64,000 nt of DNA from Nakamurella alba (GCF_009707545.1 NZ_WLYK01000001.1:496001-560000), one strand, 5' to 3'; positions 8,457 through 17,657 are shown, numbered from the stretch's first letter. Notes: generated by a model not told the origin, from the letters alone. Made by a program: numbers and translations.

Positions 8457-9710
8457 TCAGTAGCCCTTCGAGAACGGCACGGCCGAGCCGTCGTCCTCGA
8501 AGACGTTGCCGGAGAAGTTGCCCAGCCCTGGGCCCCGGAGGATGTACATCTGGGAGCCCCAGGTGGACCGCATGAACTTGTTGTCGCGGCAGGTCAGCGA
8601 CGAGAAGGTGTTGTCCCGGCCCGAGCAGATGTTGACGGTGGCCTGGCCGCCGGCCAGCCAGTTGTCCTCGATCAGCACGTTCTCGATCTTGTTGGCGGCC
8701 GAGCTGTCGACCTCCTGCTTGATCATCAGCGCCGAGTTGTAGTTGTCGTCCGCATCGTCCTGCAGCTGCTTGGCCTTACCGGAGTGGTGCGCGGCGACGT
8801 AGCGCGTGCCACCGATGGTGTTCCCGCGGATGACGTAGTTGCGGCCGCGGTGGAACTGGATGCCGTCGGTGTGGGTGTAGTACGAGCCGGCGTAGGGCAT
8901 GTTCGGGGTCTTCGCGTCCCACTCCATGTACAGGCCGTTGTGGATCCAGTTGCCCTCGGCGGTGACGTTGCCGAGCTGCGAGGTGAAGCAGAGGCCGTCA
9001 GGGGCGTTGTTGATCTCGGTGCGGCGGATCGTATAGTTGCCGCCGCGCATCCCGCTGCACCAGGGGCTGCCGCGGCCGATCAGCAGGCAGTCCTCGACGA
9101 GCAGGCCACGGCCGTTGTCGTTGGAGAAGATGATGAAGGCGGTGTCCGTGCCGGTGGCCAGCGTGCCGTGCACGACGCAGTTGCGGATCACGACGTTCGA
9201 GTAGGCACGGATGTTGATGGTGCCCCAGACCTCGAGGTTCTCGATCACCTGGCCGTTGGCGGTCGCCGTGAAGTCGCCCTGGACCTGCTTGAGGCTGGTG
9301 CCCTCGATCGGTCCGGTGGTGGAGGCGCCCGGCTTGTAGGTGCCCGGCTTGAGTGCGCGGCGGATCGCGGCGGCATCGCCCTTGGTGGTGGTCGGGGCGG
9401 CCGTGGTGGCCGGGGTGGTCGGCGCGGCGGTGGTGGCCGGCGTGGTGGGCGCGGCGGTGGTGGCCGGGGTGGTCGGCGCCGCGGTGCTCGCCGCCGAGGT
9501 GGTCGTCGGGTCGCCCAAGGCCCGGGAGGTCGGGTCGATCAGCATGATGGTGCTGTCCCCGCTGGCGCCGGCGGCCACCCGGGAGGCCCGGGCGATCTGC
9601 GGGACGGCCACGCCGACGGCGACGGGCACACCGAGGGCGGCGAGACGGAGGACGTTGCGCCGGCTGAACCGACGGGCGACCGCGGGCTGCGGTGACACGG
9701 TGTTGTCCAT
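8457..9710 (-). CDS. Tat-exported right-handed beta-helix protein
   Basis: Secreted protein of 417 residues. The N-terminus RRFSRRNVLRLAALGVPVAVG is a Tat signal with the twin-arginine SRRNVL core, cleaved probably after an Ala-rich stretch near residue 43. A Thr/Pro/Ala linker (about residues 68-112) contains three copies of APTTPATTA. The remainder has repeated short strands (VIENLEVWG, VVIRNCVVHG, LLVEDCLLIG, YTIRRTEIN, VTAEGNWIHN, YVIRGNTIGG, VLIEDNWLAG) typical of parallel beta-helix (PbH1) folds seen in polysaccharide lyases and epimerases. Catalytic residues cannot be assigned. Its place among polysaccharide genes suggests it trims or modifies exopolysaccharide outside the cell. Tat export implies folding, possibly with metal, before export. 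Confidence 0.87.
   Translation of the reverse strand: MDNTVSPQPAVARRFSRRNVLRLAALGVPVAVGVAVPQIARASRVAAGASGDSTIMLIDPTSRALGDPTTTSAASTAAPTTPATTAAPTTPATTAAPTTPATTAAPTTTKGDAAAIRRALKPGTYKPGASTTGPIEGTSLKQVQGDFTATANGQVIENLEVWGTINIRAYSNVVIRNCVVHGTLATGTDTAFIIFSNDNGRGLLVEDCLLIGRGSPWCSGMRGGNYTIRRTEINNAPDGLCFTSQLGNVTAEGNWIHNGLYMEWDAKTPNMPYAGSYYTHTDGIQFHRGRNYVIRGNTIGGTRYVAAHHSGKAKQLQDDADDNYNSALMIKQEVDSSAANKIENVLIEDNWLAGGQATVNICSGRDNTFSSLTCRDNKFMRSTWGSQMYILRGPGLGNFSGNVFEDDGSAVPFSKGY
9397..9477 (-). repeat. Three 27-base repeats encoding the APTTPATTA linker
   Basis: Three head-to-tail 27-base units (9397-9423, 9424-9450, 9451-9477), differing at only a few positions, encode the nonapeptide linker of the Tat beta-helix protein. 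Copy number could vary by slippage. Confidence 0.8.
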
Positions 9711-9748
9711 CTCGCTGCTCTTCTCTTGACGGTGAGTGTTCGAGGAGA

Positions 9749-9763
9749 TTCACGCTGCGTGAA
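9749..9763. promoter_or_regulatory. 15-base palindrome, possible operator
   Basis: TTCACGC-T-GCGTGAA is a perfect 7-base inverted repeat around one base. It sits just downstream of the predicted transcription start of the Tat beta-helix gene, a position suited to a repressor. The cognate regulator is unknown. Confidence 0.4.
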
Positions 9764-9775
9764 CCTTCGGCACTG

Positions 9776-9805
9776 ACTGTAGTTGAAGTGACGCAGAGTG
9801 GTCCA
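9776..9805 (-). promoter_or_regulatory. Candidate promoter of the Tat beta-helix gene
   Basis: On the minus strand TGGACC (9805-9800) and TACAGT (9781-9776) are separated by 18 bases. The -10 fits the actinobacterial TAnnnT pattern and the -35 is weak. The leader to the ATG at 9710 would be about 60 bases. Confidence 0.4.
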
Positions 9806-9813
9806 GCATCTAC

Positions 9814-9838
9814 GGAGCGTTTACAAGTTGAACGCTCC
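9814..9838. promoter_or_regulatory. 25-base inverted repeat upstream of the candidate -35
   Basis: GGAGCGTT and AACGCTCC are perfect 8-base arms around a 9-base spacer, immediately upstream of the candidate -35 of the Tat beta-helix gene, as expected for an activator site. The left arm lies in TACGGAGCGTT, an 11-mer that recurs at 27674-27684 in the sugar-transferase promoter. Confidence 0.4.
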
Positions 9839-10174
9839 ACCGTGGCATGAGGGCTGGAGAATCTGGCTCTGGGTTGCGCATCGAGCTCCCGATCGACGTA
9901 CTTTCGGCTGAACGGTTCCGGCCGGGGTGTCCGGTTCGCTGACCTTGTGTCACACGGTCGGCCTCTTCATCTGGGGAAAATGCCGACCTGGGGTGCCGAA
10001 AGGACCCGTGAAGCGGCCCGGCGGATCGTCGTAGCGACGTGACCTCACGCACAGTCAGGCCGGATCCGGCGAGGTCGGCACACCGAGATCACCGTCGGTG
10101 ACAGGTGGTGGGCAGTCGATCCGGCAGCGCCGACGCCCGACCGGGCACGCCGTGGTACCGCGGTGACCGCGGAC

Positions 10175-11827
10175 TCAGGACCTGCTGTAGCGCCAGACCT
10201 GGTCGAGCGGGCCGGAGAAGACCAGTTGCCCGCGCAGCCCGGCGGCCTCGAACGTCGCGCGGTCGGCGTCGGCCGATGCCGTCGGGTAGTCGATCCGTTG
10301 CACGACCCAGACCACCTGCTCCTCGGCCAGCTGCGGGGCGACCGCCTGCAGGGTGCGCGACCAGCCGGTGAGGTTGTCGGCCGCTGCGGGGGTGGTCTCC
10401 AGCGTCAGGTCGGTCAGCCCGGCGAACGCCTCCGGGTACGCGACGGCGATCCCGCGGGTCGACTGCCCGACGAGTTCGCCGGTCACCGGGTAGCGGGGGG
10501 CGAAGTACACCGCCTCACCCGTAGTGGCCTGCTGCTCGACGACCGAGGCGACCGAGACCCAGTCGCTGCTGTTCTTCCCGTACAGCTGGCGCTGCGAGAC
10601 CAGGACCGGGACCGCCGCCACCACGACCAGGGCGAGCGCGGTGCTGCGGATCCACGCGGGCCGCAGGGCGGCGGCCCCGGCGGCCACGAGCAGGGCGACG
10701 GCCGGTGCGGCGAACGTGAGGTAGCGGGCGCTGTACATCGGCGTCACCGCCACCGACCACCCGCCGATGACCACGGTGGGGACGACGATCCAGGGCAGGC
10801 ACCACAGCTGCAGGGGGCGGGCACCGGTGACGGCAGGGTCGGTGCCACGTCGGTCCCGCACCGCGCGGACGACGCCGACCGCGATCAGTGCCCAGCACAG
10901 CAGCGCCATCGCGATCGCGGCCGGCTGCCACCAGGTTCCGATGTCGCCGAGGCTGAGGTCGGTCCGGTCGACGCCGGTGGTGGTGGTGGGGGTGTCGCCG
11001 AGGAACCACTGGTTGACGACCGCGTTGCGCACGAACTCGACAACGCCCAGCTCGCCGCCGCCGAGCTGGCCGGTCTGACCGGCGGACACCAGGACCACGG
11101 GTGAGACCAGGACCGCGGCCAGGGCGGCGGCGAGGACGAACCGCAGCCGGTCGGCGAGTACCAGTCGCCGGTCGATCAGCACCGTGACGAGGTGGGCCGC
11201 GCCGAGCAGCCCGACATAGACGTTGTCGGCAACGCAGGCCGCCAGCAGCAGTACGTACCCGGCCCACGACCACCACGGGACTCGGCCGCCGTGCAGCCGA
11301 CGATCGACGGTCCGGTCCAGCGCGGTGACCAGCACGACGGTCGCCCAGGCGGCGAAGGCAATGGAGAACGCGTACGGCCTGGCCTCGATGCCGGACCAGG
11401 ACGCCCGCGGCAGCACCGTGAACACCCCGGCGGCGATCAACGCCGGTCCGGTGCCCAGCCACCGGCGGCCGAGGACGACGACGGCCGCGGCGCCGAGGCC
11501 CACGGCGACAGCGCTTGGCAGTCGCAGGGCGAAGGGGGAGTCGCCGACGACGGACGTCCAGGCGTGCATCACCACGTAGTAGAAGCTGTGGACCATGTCG
11601 ATGTTGCCGAGCATCCGCCAGAGGTCGGCAAGGCTCCGCGAGGAGGCGCTGATCGTCGCGGCCTCGTCGGTCCACAACGAGACGTGCCACGAGCCGATCA
11701 GGGTGATCAGCGTCGTGACCGCTCCTGCTGCGGTCGGCAGCCACGGCCGTCGACCTGACGCGGGTGCCGTGGCCGCGGCGCCGGCGTTCTCGTCGGCCCG
11801 CGGTGCCGGGGAAACCGGTCGGTCCAC
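10175..11827 (-). CDS. GT39-like integral membrane glycosyltransferase
   Basis: Polytopic membrane protein of 550 residues with about 10-12 hydrophobic segments. The first extracytoplasmic loop has SLWTDEAATISASSRSLADL near residues 50-70, including the acidic pair characteristic of GT39/ArnT-type enzymes that use polyprenyl-phosphate sugars. FALRLPSAVAVGLGAAAVVVLGRRWLG and IEARPYAFSIAFAAW follow in family-like positions. The C-terminal 130 residues form a soluble extracellular domain. It would transfer a lipid-linked sugar to a glycan or protein outside the membrane. GTG start with GAGGAG six bases upstream. Single-gene transcription unit, divergent from the beta-helix gene at 12514. Confidence 0.83.
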   Translation of the reverse strand: MDRPVSPAPRADENAGAAATAPASGRRPWLPTAAGAVTTLITLIGSWHVSLWTDEAATISASSRSLADLWRMLGNIDMVHSFYYVVMHAWTSVVGDSPFALRLPSAVAVGLGAAAVVVLGRRWLGTGPALIAAGVFTVLPRASWSGIEARPYAFSIAFAAWATVVLVTALDRTVDRRLHGGRVPWWSWAGYVLLLAACVADNVYVGLLGAAHLVTVLIDRRLVLADRLRFVLAAALAAVLVSPVVLVSAGQTGQLGGGELGVVEFVRNAVVNQWFLGDTPTTTTGVDRTDLSLGDIGTWWQPAAIAMALLCWALIAVGVVRAVRDRRGTDPAVTGARPLQLWCLPWIVVPTVVIGGWSVAVTPMYSARYLTFAAPAVALLVAAGAAALRPAWIRSTALALVVVAAVPVLVSQRQLYGKNSSDWVSVASVVEQQATTGEAVYFAPRYPVTGELVGQSTRGIAVAYPEAFAGLTDLTLETTPAAADNLTGWSRTLQAVAPQLAEEQVVWVVQRIDYPTASADADRATFEAAGLRGQLVFSGPLDQVWRYSRS

Positions 11828-12513
11828 GAATCACTCCTCGGTCGGTGCCGCTCGTTCCGGTGGGGACGCCGGGTCGGGGTGGGGTGCGCCGGTCGCAACG
11901 TTCGATGTCGGAGCTGTCGGCCGTTCCGGTTGACATTCTGACTGTTCGGACGCCGATGTCGGATCCCCGGGCTGCTTTCACCGCGTGTGCACGAAAGACC
12001 GGCGTCCGTCCGTGTGATGGATGACCGCCTTTGCCGTTCGGGAAGTTGCACTCCGCACGTCTCTTCGCATGTCGCACGATCCTCCCATCGTGTTGATCAA
12101 GGGCCGAAAGGTAAAAATCGCCCCTTCGGTGCGACAGCCGAACTTTCGTCGGTCGCCGCCGTGAGTCGCGCGAGCTCCTGATCCGACTGTCCGGACCTGC
12201 GCAGACAGTGCCGCTCGTGGCCTGGGTCACAGGGGCGGGGTAACCGTGAGTGCGGTGGTCGTTGACTTTTCAAGTGGGCAGTTTCCGGCCGGTCTCGATT
12301 CGGAATGGCTTCGGTTACAGTTCGATAACTCGTCCCCCGATCGGGAGAGCGGGTGACCTGATCCGGCGACATCGGCGGTGGAAGCGAACGCCTCCATCCC
12401 TCTCGCATTCACACATGCGGGTGTCGTGCGTCATCGAATGCCGACGACCGTCGCCGGGTGCAACCGCGCGCAGTGACCCCCACTGCGGGCGGACGAGCTT
12501 CCCGAGGAGTCCC
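11828..12513. other. Long divergent intergenic region
   Basis: The 686 bases between the GT39-like gene and the beta-helix gene contain no credible gene, because open frames here lack the codon bias of the neighbours. Visible elements are a TACAGT -10-like hexamer at 12316-12321 within CGGTTACAGTTCGAT, the palindrome CCCGATCGGG at 12336-12345, and a leader hairpin at 12469-12487. The length suggests extended regulation or a long 5' leader for the beta-helix gene. Confidence 0.5.
12469..12487 (+). other. Hairpin in the leader of the beta-helix gene
   Basis: CGCAGTG-ACCCC-CACTGCG, a 7-base stem with a 5-base loop, ends 16 bases before the GAGGAG ribosome-binding site of the gene at 12514. It could affect translation or transcript stability. 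Confidence 0.35.
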
Positions 12514-15135
12514 GTGCCGTTGCAGAACCCGACCGTGACCTCAGGCCGTCACCGCATCCGGCGGCGGTTCGCCGGAGCCGGTGCCGCCGCCCTGGTGGCG
12601 GTCGCCGGGGTCGTCGTCGCCACCGCCGTCGCCCTGCCGCCCGCAGCCGGCGCCGCGCCCGGTGGGTGGACCCAGGTCGCCGCCGACGACTTCAACCGCA
12701 CCGTCGCGAGCGGATGGGGCAAGGCGGAGAAGGGCGGCAGCTACCGCACCTACGGCGGTCTGCGCACCGGAGTCATCTCCGGTGCGGGCGGCATCCAGGT
12801 CGGTCCGGGCACCTCCGGTGAGGTCCGGCTGCCGTCCGTCAACGAATCCGACGTCCTGGTCGGCGCGGTCTTCTCCATCGACGACATCACCACCGGCGCG
12901 TTCGGTGTGCACCAGGTCGTGCAGGCCCGCACCACCGACAAGTCCGCCTACCGCGGACGTCTCAAGGTCTCCGCCGGTGGCGTCCTCACCGTCGGGCTGA
13001 GCCGGATGGTCGCCGGCACCGACCTGGGCCTGGCCTCGGTCCGGCTGCCGGACCGCCTCACCTCCGGCGCCAAGGCCCGGCTGGAGCTGCAGGTCACCGG
13101 CACCGACCCGGTGCGGCTGCAGGTGCGTGCCTGGCTGGACGGAGACAGTGCTCCCGGGTGGCAGATCGACACCACCGACAGTTCCTCGGCCCGGCTGACC
13201 GGCCTGGGCACCATCGGGCTCTGGACCTACGTGTCCGGCGGTTCCGCAGGCTCGGCCATCGTGCGCACCGACCGGTTCGAGGCCTACGCGCCGAGCGACG
13301 ACCCGGCGCCCACGACTGCTGCGCCCACCACAGCGACCCCACGGACCACGGCCACCACCAGCAACGCACCGACCACGACGTCGAAGCCGACCACCACCAC
13401 GTCGAGCACCACGTCGAAGCCGACCACCACCACCAGCACGACCACGACCAGCACGACCACCACCAGCACCCCGGCGCCCGCACCGTCACCCGGCACCGGG
13501 TCCTCCGGGGCCGCCGGCTCGCTCGCGGTGGGCGCCGCCAACTACCCGGTGCCCTCCGGCGCGGTCTTCGTCAGCACCAAGGGGTCGGACAGCGCGGCCG
13601 GCACCGAGAGCGCGCCGCTGCGCACGGTGACCGCGGCCGTCGACAAGGTCCGGACCGGCGGCACCGTGGTGGTGCGCGGCGGCACCTACAACGAATCGGT
13701 CACCATCGACCGCACGGTGACCGTGCAGGCCTACCCGAAGGAAGCCGTCTGGTTCGACGGATCGCTGCCGGTCACCGGATGGTCGAAGTCGGGCAGCAGC
13801 TGGGTGAGCTCGGGCTGGACCGCGCAGTTCGACCGCTCCACCAGCTACACCCGTGGCGACCGCAGCGACCGGTTCCTGGATCCGGACCACCCGCTCGCCG
13901 CCTGGCCCGACCAGGTCTGGATCGGCAGCAAGGCGCTACGCCAGGTCTCCTCCGCCTCCGCCGTCGTCGCCGGCACCTTTTACGTCGACTACAACTCGGA
14001 CACCCTGCGCATCGGCTCCGACCCGGGCGGCCAGGAGGTGCGGTCCAGCAACAAGCACCAGGCCTTCTACGTGACAGGTGACGACGTCACCCTGCAGGGC
14101 TTCGGTGTGCGCCGTTACGCCACCCCGATCCCGGACAGCGGCGCGGTGCGGATGGGCAAGGCCGGCGGCACCGTCCGCAACCTGGTCATCTCCGACAACG
14201 CCACGATCGGGCTGAGCGTGCGCGGCGACGACCAGACCGTGCAGAACGTGACCGTGGTGCGCAACGGCATGCTCGGCATCGGCGGCAACGCTGCCTACGG
14301 TCTGCGGATCACCGACTCGATCGTGCAGGACAACAACCTGGAGGAGTTCAAGCCGGCGCCGGTGTCCGGCGGCATCAAGATCACCCGGTCCCGCGACGTC
14401 TCCTTCATCGGCAACGACGTGAGTCGGAACCTGAGCGCGGGGATCTGGTGCGACGAGTCCTGCTACGACATCACCGTTGTCGACAACATCGCCAACGACA
14501 ACTCGACCACCGGGATCCAGCTGGAGATCTCCGAGCTGGCTGTGGTCGCGAACAACCAGACCATCGGCAACAACATCGGGATCCAGATCATCAACACAGG
14601 CGGGGTGCGGATCTTCAACAACGAGATAGGCGACAGCACGCAGTTCGGGATCAAGCTGGCGCACGACCAGCGACGGAACGCCAACACCTCGTTGGCCGGG
14701 CACGATCCGCAGCGGCCGAACCCCGACCCCACCGTGCCGTGGATCATCAAGAACATCACCGTGTCCAACAACGTGTTCGGGACCGGCGGCCTGTACCAGT
14801 TCTACGCGCTCGACGGGAAGTCGAACGTCTCCGCCGATGCCATGAAGATCACCATCACCGGCAACCTCTTCAACGAGTGGCACGCCAAGGGCGACACCAA
14901 GATGGTCGGCTGGGGTGGTGGCGACAACGTGACGGTGACGAACTACAACGCCCCGGACGAACTGGCGGACGCCAAGAACTCCTCGTGGAAGAACGTCGGT
15001 GTCGATCCCGGCCACTCGGTGGCCGATGCGATGCCGTCCGCGAGCAAGAGCGGCTCAGTCGCGGTCGGTCTTCCTTCCGACATCGCCGCGCTCCTCGGAC
15101 AGCCCGCCGGCGCCCGGAAACTCGGTCGTTTCTGA
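12514..15135 (+). CDS. Secreted beta-helix protein with shared N-terminal module
   Basis: Exported protein of 873 residues. The GTG at 12514 is chosen because GAGGAG lies four bases upstream and it begins a Sec signal: basic RHRIRRR, a long hydrophobic run, then AGAAPGG. Residues about 48-258 are the module also ending the PKD proteins (DDFNRTVASGWGKAEKGGSY start, YVSGGSAGS end). A Thr/Ser/Pro linker spans about 260-330. From about 345 a DUF1565-like start (VFVSTKGSDSAAGTESAPLRTV) leads into a right-handed beta-helix with repeats such as VRNLVISDNATIGLSV and ITVVDNIANDNSTTG. Such folds occur in mannuronan epimerases and lyases, so modification of the extracellular polysaccharide is likely but unproven. 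Its last 81 bases overlap the convergent acyltransferase gene. Confidence 0.87.
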   Translation: MPLQNPTVTSGRHRIRRRFAGAGAAALVAVAGVVVATAVALPPAAGAAPGGWTQVAADDFNRTVASGWGKAEKGGSYRTYGGLRTGVISGAGGIQVGPGTSGEVRLPSVNESDVLVGAVFSIDDITTGAFGVHQVVQARTTDKSAYRGRLKVSAGGVLTVGLSRMVAGTDLGLASVRLPDRLTSGAKARLELQVTGTDPVRLQVRAWLDGDSAPGWQIDTTDSSSARLTGLGTIGLWTYVSGGSAGSAIVRTDRFEAYAPSDDPAPTTAAPTTATPRTTATTSNAPTTTSKPTTTTSSTTSKPTTTTSTTTTSTTTTSTPAPAPSPGTGSSGAAGSLAVGAANYPVPSGAVFVSTKGSDSAAGTESAPLRTVTAAVDKVRTGGTVVVRGGTYNESVTIDRTVTVQAYPKEAVWFDGSLPVTGWSKSGSSWVSSGWTAQFDRSTSYTRGDRSDRFLDPDHPLAAWPDQVWIGSKALRQVSSASAVVAGTFYVDYNSDTLRIGSDPGGQEVRSSNKHQAFYVTGDDVTLQGFGVRRYATPIPDSGAVRMGKAGGTVRNLVISDNATIGLSVRGDDQTVQNVTVVRNGMLGIGGNAAYGLRITDSIVQDNNLEEFKPAPVSGGIKITRSRDVSFIGNDVSRNLSAGIWCDESCYDITVVDNIANDNSTTGIQLEISELAVVANNQTIGNNIGIQIINTGGVRIFNNEIGDSTQFGIKLAHDQRRNANTSLAGHDPQRPNPDPTVPWIIKNITVSNNVFGTGGLYQFYALDGKSNVSADAMKITITGNLFNEWHAKGDTKMVGWGGGDNVTVTNYNAPDELADAKNSSWKNVGVDPGHSVADAMPSASKSGSVAVGLPSDIAALLGQPAGARKLGRF

Positions 15136-16254
15136 CGTCGGGATCGTGCCACCGTGCTCGCCGGCGGGGGCGCGGTCCGCTCCGATCGGACGCCGCACGA
15201 AGAGGCGTGCGATCCAGCGCCCGATGGGATCCAGCAATCCGGCGGGCGGCTCGTAGAGATAGTCGAAGGGTGGGCGTCGACACAGCCGGCGCAGGCCCAG
15301 GGAGAGCGAGACGGCGACGGCCGTGCCGACGAGCGGGACCACCGGGGTCACCGGCTCCACGATCCGGTAGAGCGCGGGTAGGGAGATGAGGAACGACAGC
15401 AGGATCACGATCGGCGTGTGGGCGAGGTAGATCGGCAGCGTCTGGGTGCCCAGCCGCCGCAACAGGGTCAGCCGGGAGAGCGCACGGCCCAAGGCCATAC
15501 CCGCCAGCACACCGAGGACGCAGTTGACGAAGTAGATCCCGAAGACTCCGCGGATGCCGGCGGCGAAGAAGAACCACGACAGCCCGGCCCACACCACCAG
15601 CACGGAGACGATCGACCAGACGCGCGCGCGATCGGCGAGGGCAAGGATGTGTCGTCGGAGGTAGAGACCCGCCAGGAAGAAGAAGTAGAACTTGGCGGAG
15701 CCGGTCCACCCCGTCGTGCTGTCGGACCAGAGCGTGAGGGCTACCACGGACACCGTGCCGACCGCGGCCAGTTGGACCCGGCTGTCGATCCTGCGGGTGG
15801 CGCGGGCGACGACGAAGAAGAGCGCCAGCGCCCAGATGAACCACAGTTCGAAACGCGGGGACACCGGCGAGATGACCAGGTCCCGGATCGCCGCAAGGAC
15901 GTTCGGGGTCACACCGCTCGCGTGCTGGCCGAGCATGAACGTCGCGGTCCCGATGACCTCCCAGACGAGGAACACCCAGAGGAACAACCGCACCTTGGCC
16001 GTGAGTACCGCCGACCAGGAGCCTTGCACCCACTTCTGCGCGAACAGCCCGGCGAGCATGAAGAAGGTCGGCATGCGCATGGACGACACCACCGAGTTGA
16101 AGTCCGTCCACCACTGCAGGTCGAGCCCGGGTCCGGACAGCCAATTGGTGCTGTGGAACAGCGCGACGAGCACGATGGCCAGGCCGCGCCCGGTGTCGAC
16201 CCAGTCGAGGCGGAAGACCTTGCGGGAGCCGGCAGGCACCGGCCCGGCGCTCAC
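15055..16254 (-). CDS. Acyltransferase 3 family membrane protein
   Basis: Membrane O-acyltransferase of 399 residues with about 10 membrane segments, probably adding acetyl or another acyl group to the polysaccharide. The family signature near the N-terminus is present as RLDWVDTGRGLAIVLVALFHSTNW, with the expected Arg and His, followed by MRMPTFFMLAGLFAQKW. A hydrophilic tail of about 50 residues follows the last membrane helix. That tail is the part whose coding sequence overlaps the beta-helix gene on the opposite strand by 81 bases. GTG start overlaps the stop of the polymerase-like gene by four bases, so the two are translationally coupled. Confidence 0.88.
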   Translation of the reverse strand: MSAGPVPAGSRKVFRLDWVDTGRGLAIVLVALFHSTNWLSGPGLDLQWWTDFNSVVSSMRMPTFFMLAGLFAQKWVQGSWSAVLTAKVRLFLWVFLVWEVIGTATFMLGQHASGVTPNVLAAIRDLVISPVSPRFELWFIWALALFFVVARATRRIDSRVQLAAVGTVSVVALTLWSDSTTGWTGSAKFYFFFLAGLYLRRHILALADRARVWSIVSVLVVWAGLSWFFFAAGIRGVFGIYFVNCVLGVLAGMALGRALSRLTLLRRLGTQTLPIYLAHTPIVILLSFLISLPALYRIVEPVTPVVPLVGTAVAVSLSLGLRRLCRRPPFDYLYEPPAGLLDPIGRWIARLFVRRPIGADRAPAGEHGGTIPTSETTEFPGAGGLSEERGDVGRKTDRD

Positions 16255-17657
16255 GTGGCACCCACCCTGCGACGTGCCGGGCGCGCCGCGGTCTCCGGAA
16301 GCGGCGCGGCGGCCTCGATCGGAACCTCGGGGGCATCGTCGGTGCGGGACATCTCCACCACCTCACGCGGGGTCTGCAGCAGGATCACTCCGGTGAACAA
16401 CATCAACAGCGGGATCGAGCTGTAGAACGGCGAGAAGGCGAGATTCCACAGGGTTCGGATGCACAGGTAGACCACTGCCGCGTCGGCGACCCGACGCGCG
16501 ATCGACTGGCTCAGCCGCAGCAGGGTGAGGCCGAGAACGGCCAGGACCAGGCAGATACCGGCGATCCCGTAGTCCGACCACAGGTCCCCGAAGATGGAGT
16601 GCAGCTCGTAGCCGGACCCGAACATGTACCGCTCGACGTACCCGTTCTCCGGGTCGTAGTTGATGGCGATCATGCCCTGCTTGGCGACGGTCAGATCGTG
16701 GGCGTTCGGAGACGTGCCGGACCCGTATCCCCAGGGATTGTCGGACATCAGGGCCATGGTCGCGGCGAGTTCCGGTCGACCACCCACGATGAGTGATCCG
16801 GACGCGTCCAGCTGTGCCTGCGAGCGGACCTGGGTGCTCTCGCCCAGGAAACCCTCGAGGATGAGGGCCTGGCCGAGTGTGTAGATCGAGAAGGACAGCA
16901 CCCCGAGTGCAAGTAGCACCCGCGCCGCGGAAGCGCGTCGGGATCGCGTTCGCGGGAGTGCCTGCCATCCGACGACCAGCGCTGTCAGGAGCAGCATCGC
17001 GAACGACGAGCGGGCATCGCTCAGACCGGATGCCGCGATGAGAGCGCCGAGCACCACCAGGGAAAGCCATCGGCGCGCGGCCAGCCGCAACAGGCCCAGG
17101 GCGATGATCGTGATCGGGATCGAGAAGCCGAACCGCCACGGGTTCGATCCGAACAACGAGGTCCCCGACGAGACGCCGGCCAGCATGCCGACTCCGAACA
17201 GGGCGATGACCGTCCCGTCGCGGAGCACGGTCCGGCACCAGAGAATGGCGCCTGCACCACCCAGCAAGGTGATCATCAGCGCCGTCGCACTGATGATCTT
17301 GCCGGTCGATGTCGGGTGATCTGCCGAAGAGAGCGACGTCAGCAGCGGTCCGACCGCGAGGCAAAGTGCCCCGAGCCCCAGGAGCAACTTCCCCGCCTTG
17401 TACCGAAGGGCGAGTCCCCACCAGAGGGGGAGCAAGGCCATCGCGACGAGGCCGCCCAGGGTGAAATCCTGCGGGAGGGTGTAGCGGTACCCGAGGATCA
17501 GCATTAGGCCGATGGCGACCAACTGCTCGAGAAGCCGCCAGCGGCGGGCCGATTCCAGGTCGACCGGCGCGTCGGCTGTGCCCGTGGTCGGACGGAACGC
17601 CGTCGGCGCCGGATGGGGGCCGCCGGGGATGTTGACGGCGGTGGGTCGGTCCGTCAC
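16251..17657 (-). CDS. O-antigen ligase/polymerase-like (Wzy-type) membrane protein
   Basis: Integral membrane protein of 468 residues with about 11 hydrophobic segments and a large loop (about residues 285-365) before the last helices. The loop carries DNPWGYGSGTSPNAHDL and GSGYELHSIFGDLWSDYGI, which resembles the Wzy_C/O-antigen ligase region. It would polymerise flipped repeat units or ligate the chain on the outer face of the membrane. The GTG at 17657 is preferred because GGGAGGTGA stands just upstream, although the frame stays open much further. Coupled to the acyltransferase by a GTGA overlap. It is the only polymerase candidate in the locus. Confidence 0.82.
   Translation of the reverse strand: MTDRPTAVNIPGGPHPAPTAFRPTTGTADAPVDLESARRWRLLEQLVAIGLMLILGYRYTLPQDFTLGGLVAMALLPLWWGLALRYKAGKLLLGLGALCLAVGPLLTSLSSADHPTSTGKIISATALMITLLGGAGAILWCRTVLRDGTVIALFGVGMLAGVSSGTSLFGSNPWRFGFSIPITIIALGLLRLAARRWLSLVVLGALIAASGLSDARSSFAMLLLTALVVGWQALPRTRSRRASAARVLLALGVLSFSIYTLGQALILEGFLGESTQVRSQAQLDASGSLIVGGRPELAATMALMSDNPWGYGSGTSPNAHDLTVAKQGMIAINYDPENGYVERYMFGSGYELHSIFGDLWSDYGIAGICLVLAVLGLTLLRLSQSIARRVADAAVVYLCIRTLWNLAFSPFYSSIPLLMLFTGVILLQTPREVVEMSRTDDAPEVPIEAAAPLPETAARPARRRVGAT

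Larger units (their letters stand above)
9711..10174. other. Intergenic regulatory region upstream of the Tat beta-helix gene
   Basis: The 464 bases hold no convincing gene. Next to the Tat gene there is a promoter-like arrangement on the minus strand and two inverted repeats (separate entries). Near the other end CCGCGG-TGA-CCGCGG at 10158-10172 may help terminate the GT39 gene that ends at 10175. The middle (9850-10130) shows nothing assignable. Confidence 0.6.

Noticed and set aside
9340-9490. Possible CRISPR-like repeat array
   Set aside because: The three units are adjacent without spacers and encode a Thr/Pro linker in frame.
12250-12513. N-terminal extension of the beta-helix protein
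   Set aside because: The extra residues are Arg/Ser/Pro-rich, precede the signal peptide and lack a ribosome-binding site. GTG 12514 begins a normal Sec signal.
13370-13480. Short repeats in the beta-helix gene as a mobile or regulatory repeat
   Set aside because: They encode an in-frame Thr/Ser/Pro linker (TSKPTTTTS units), so they are coding low complexity.
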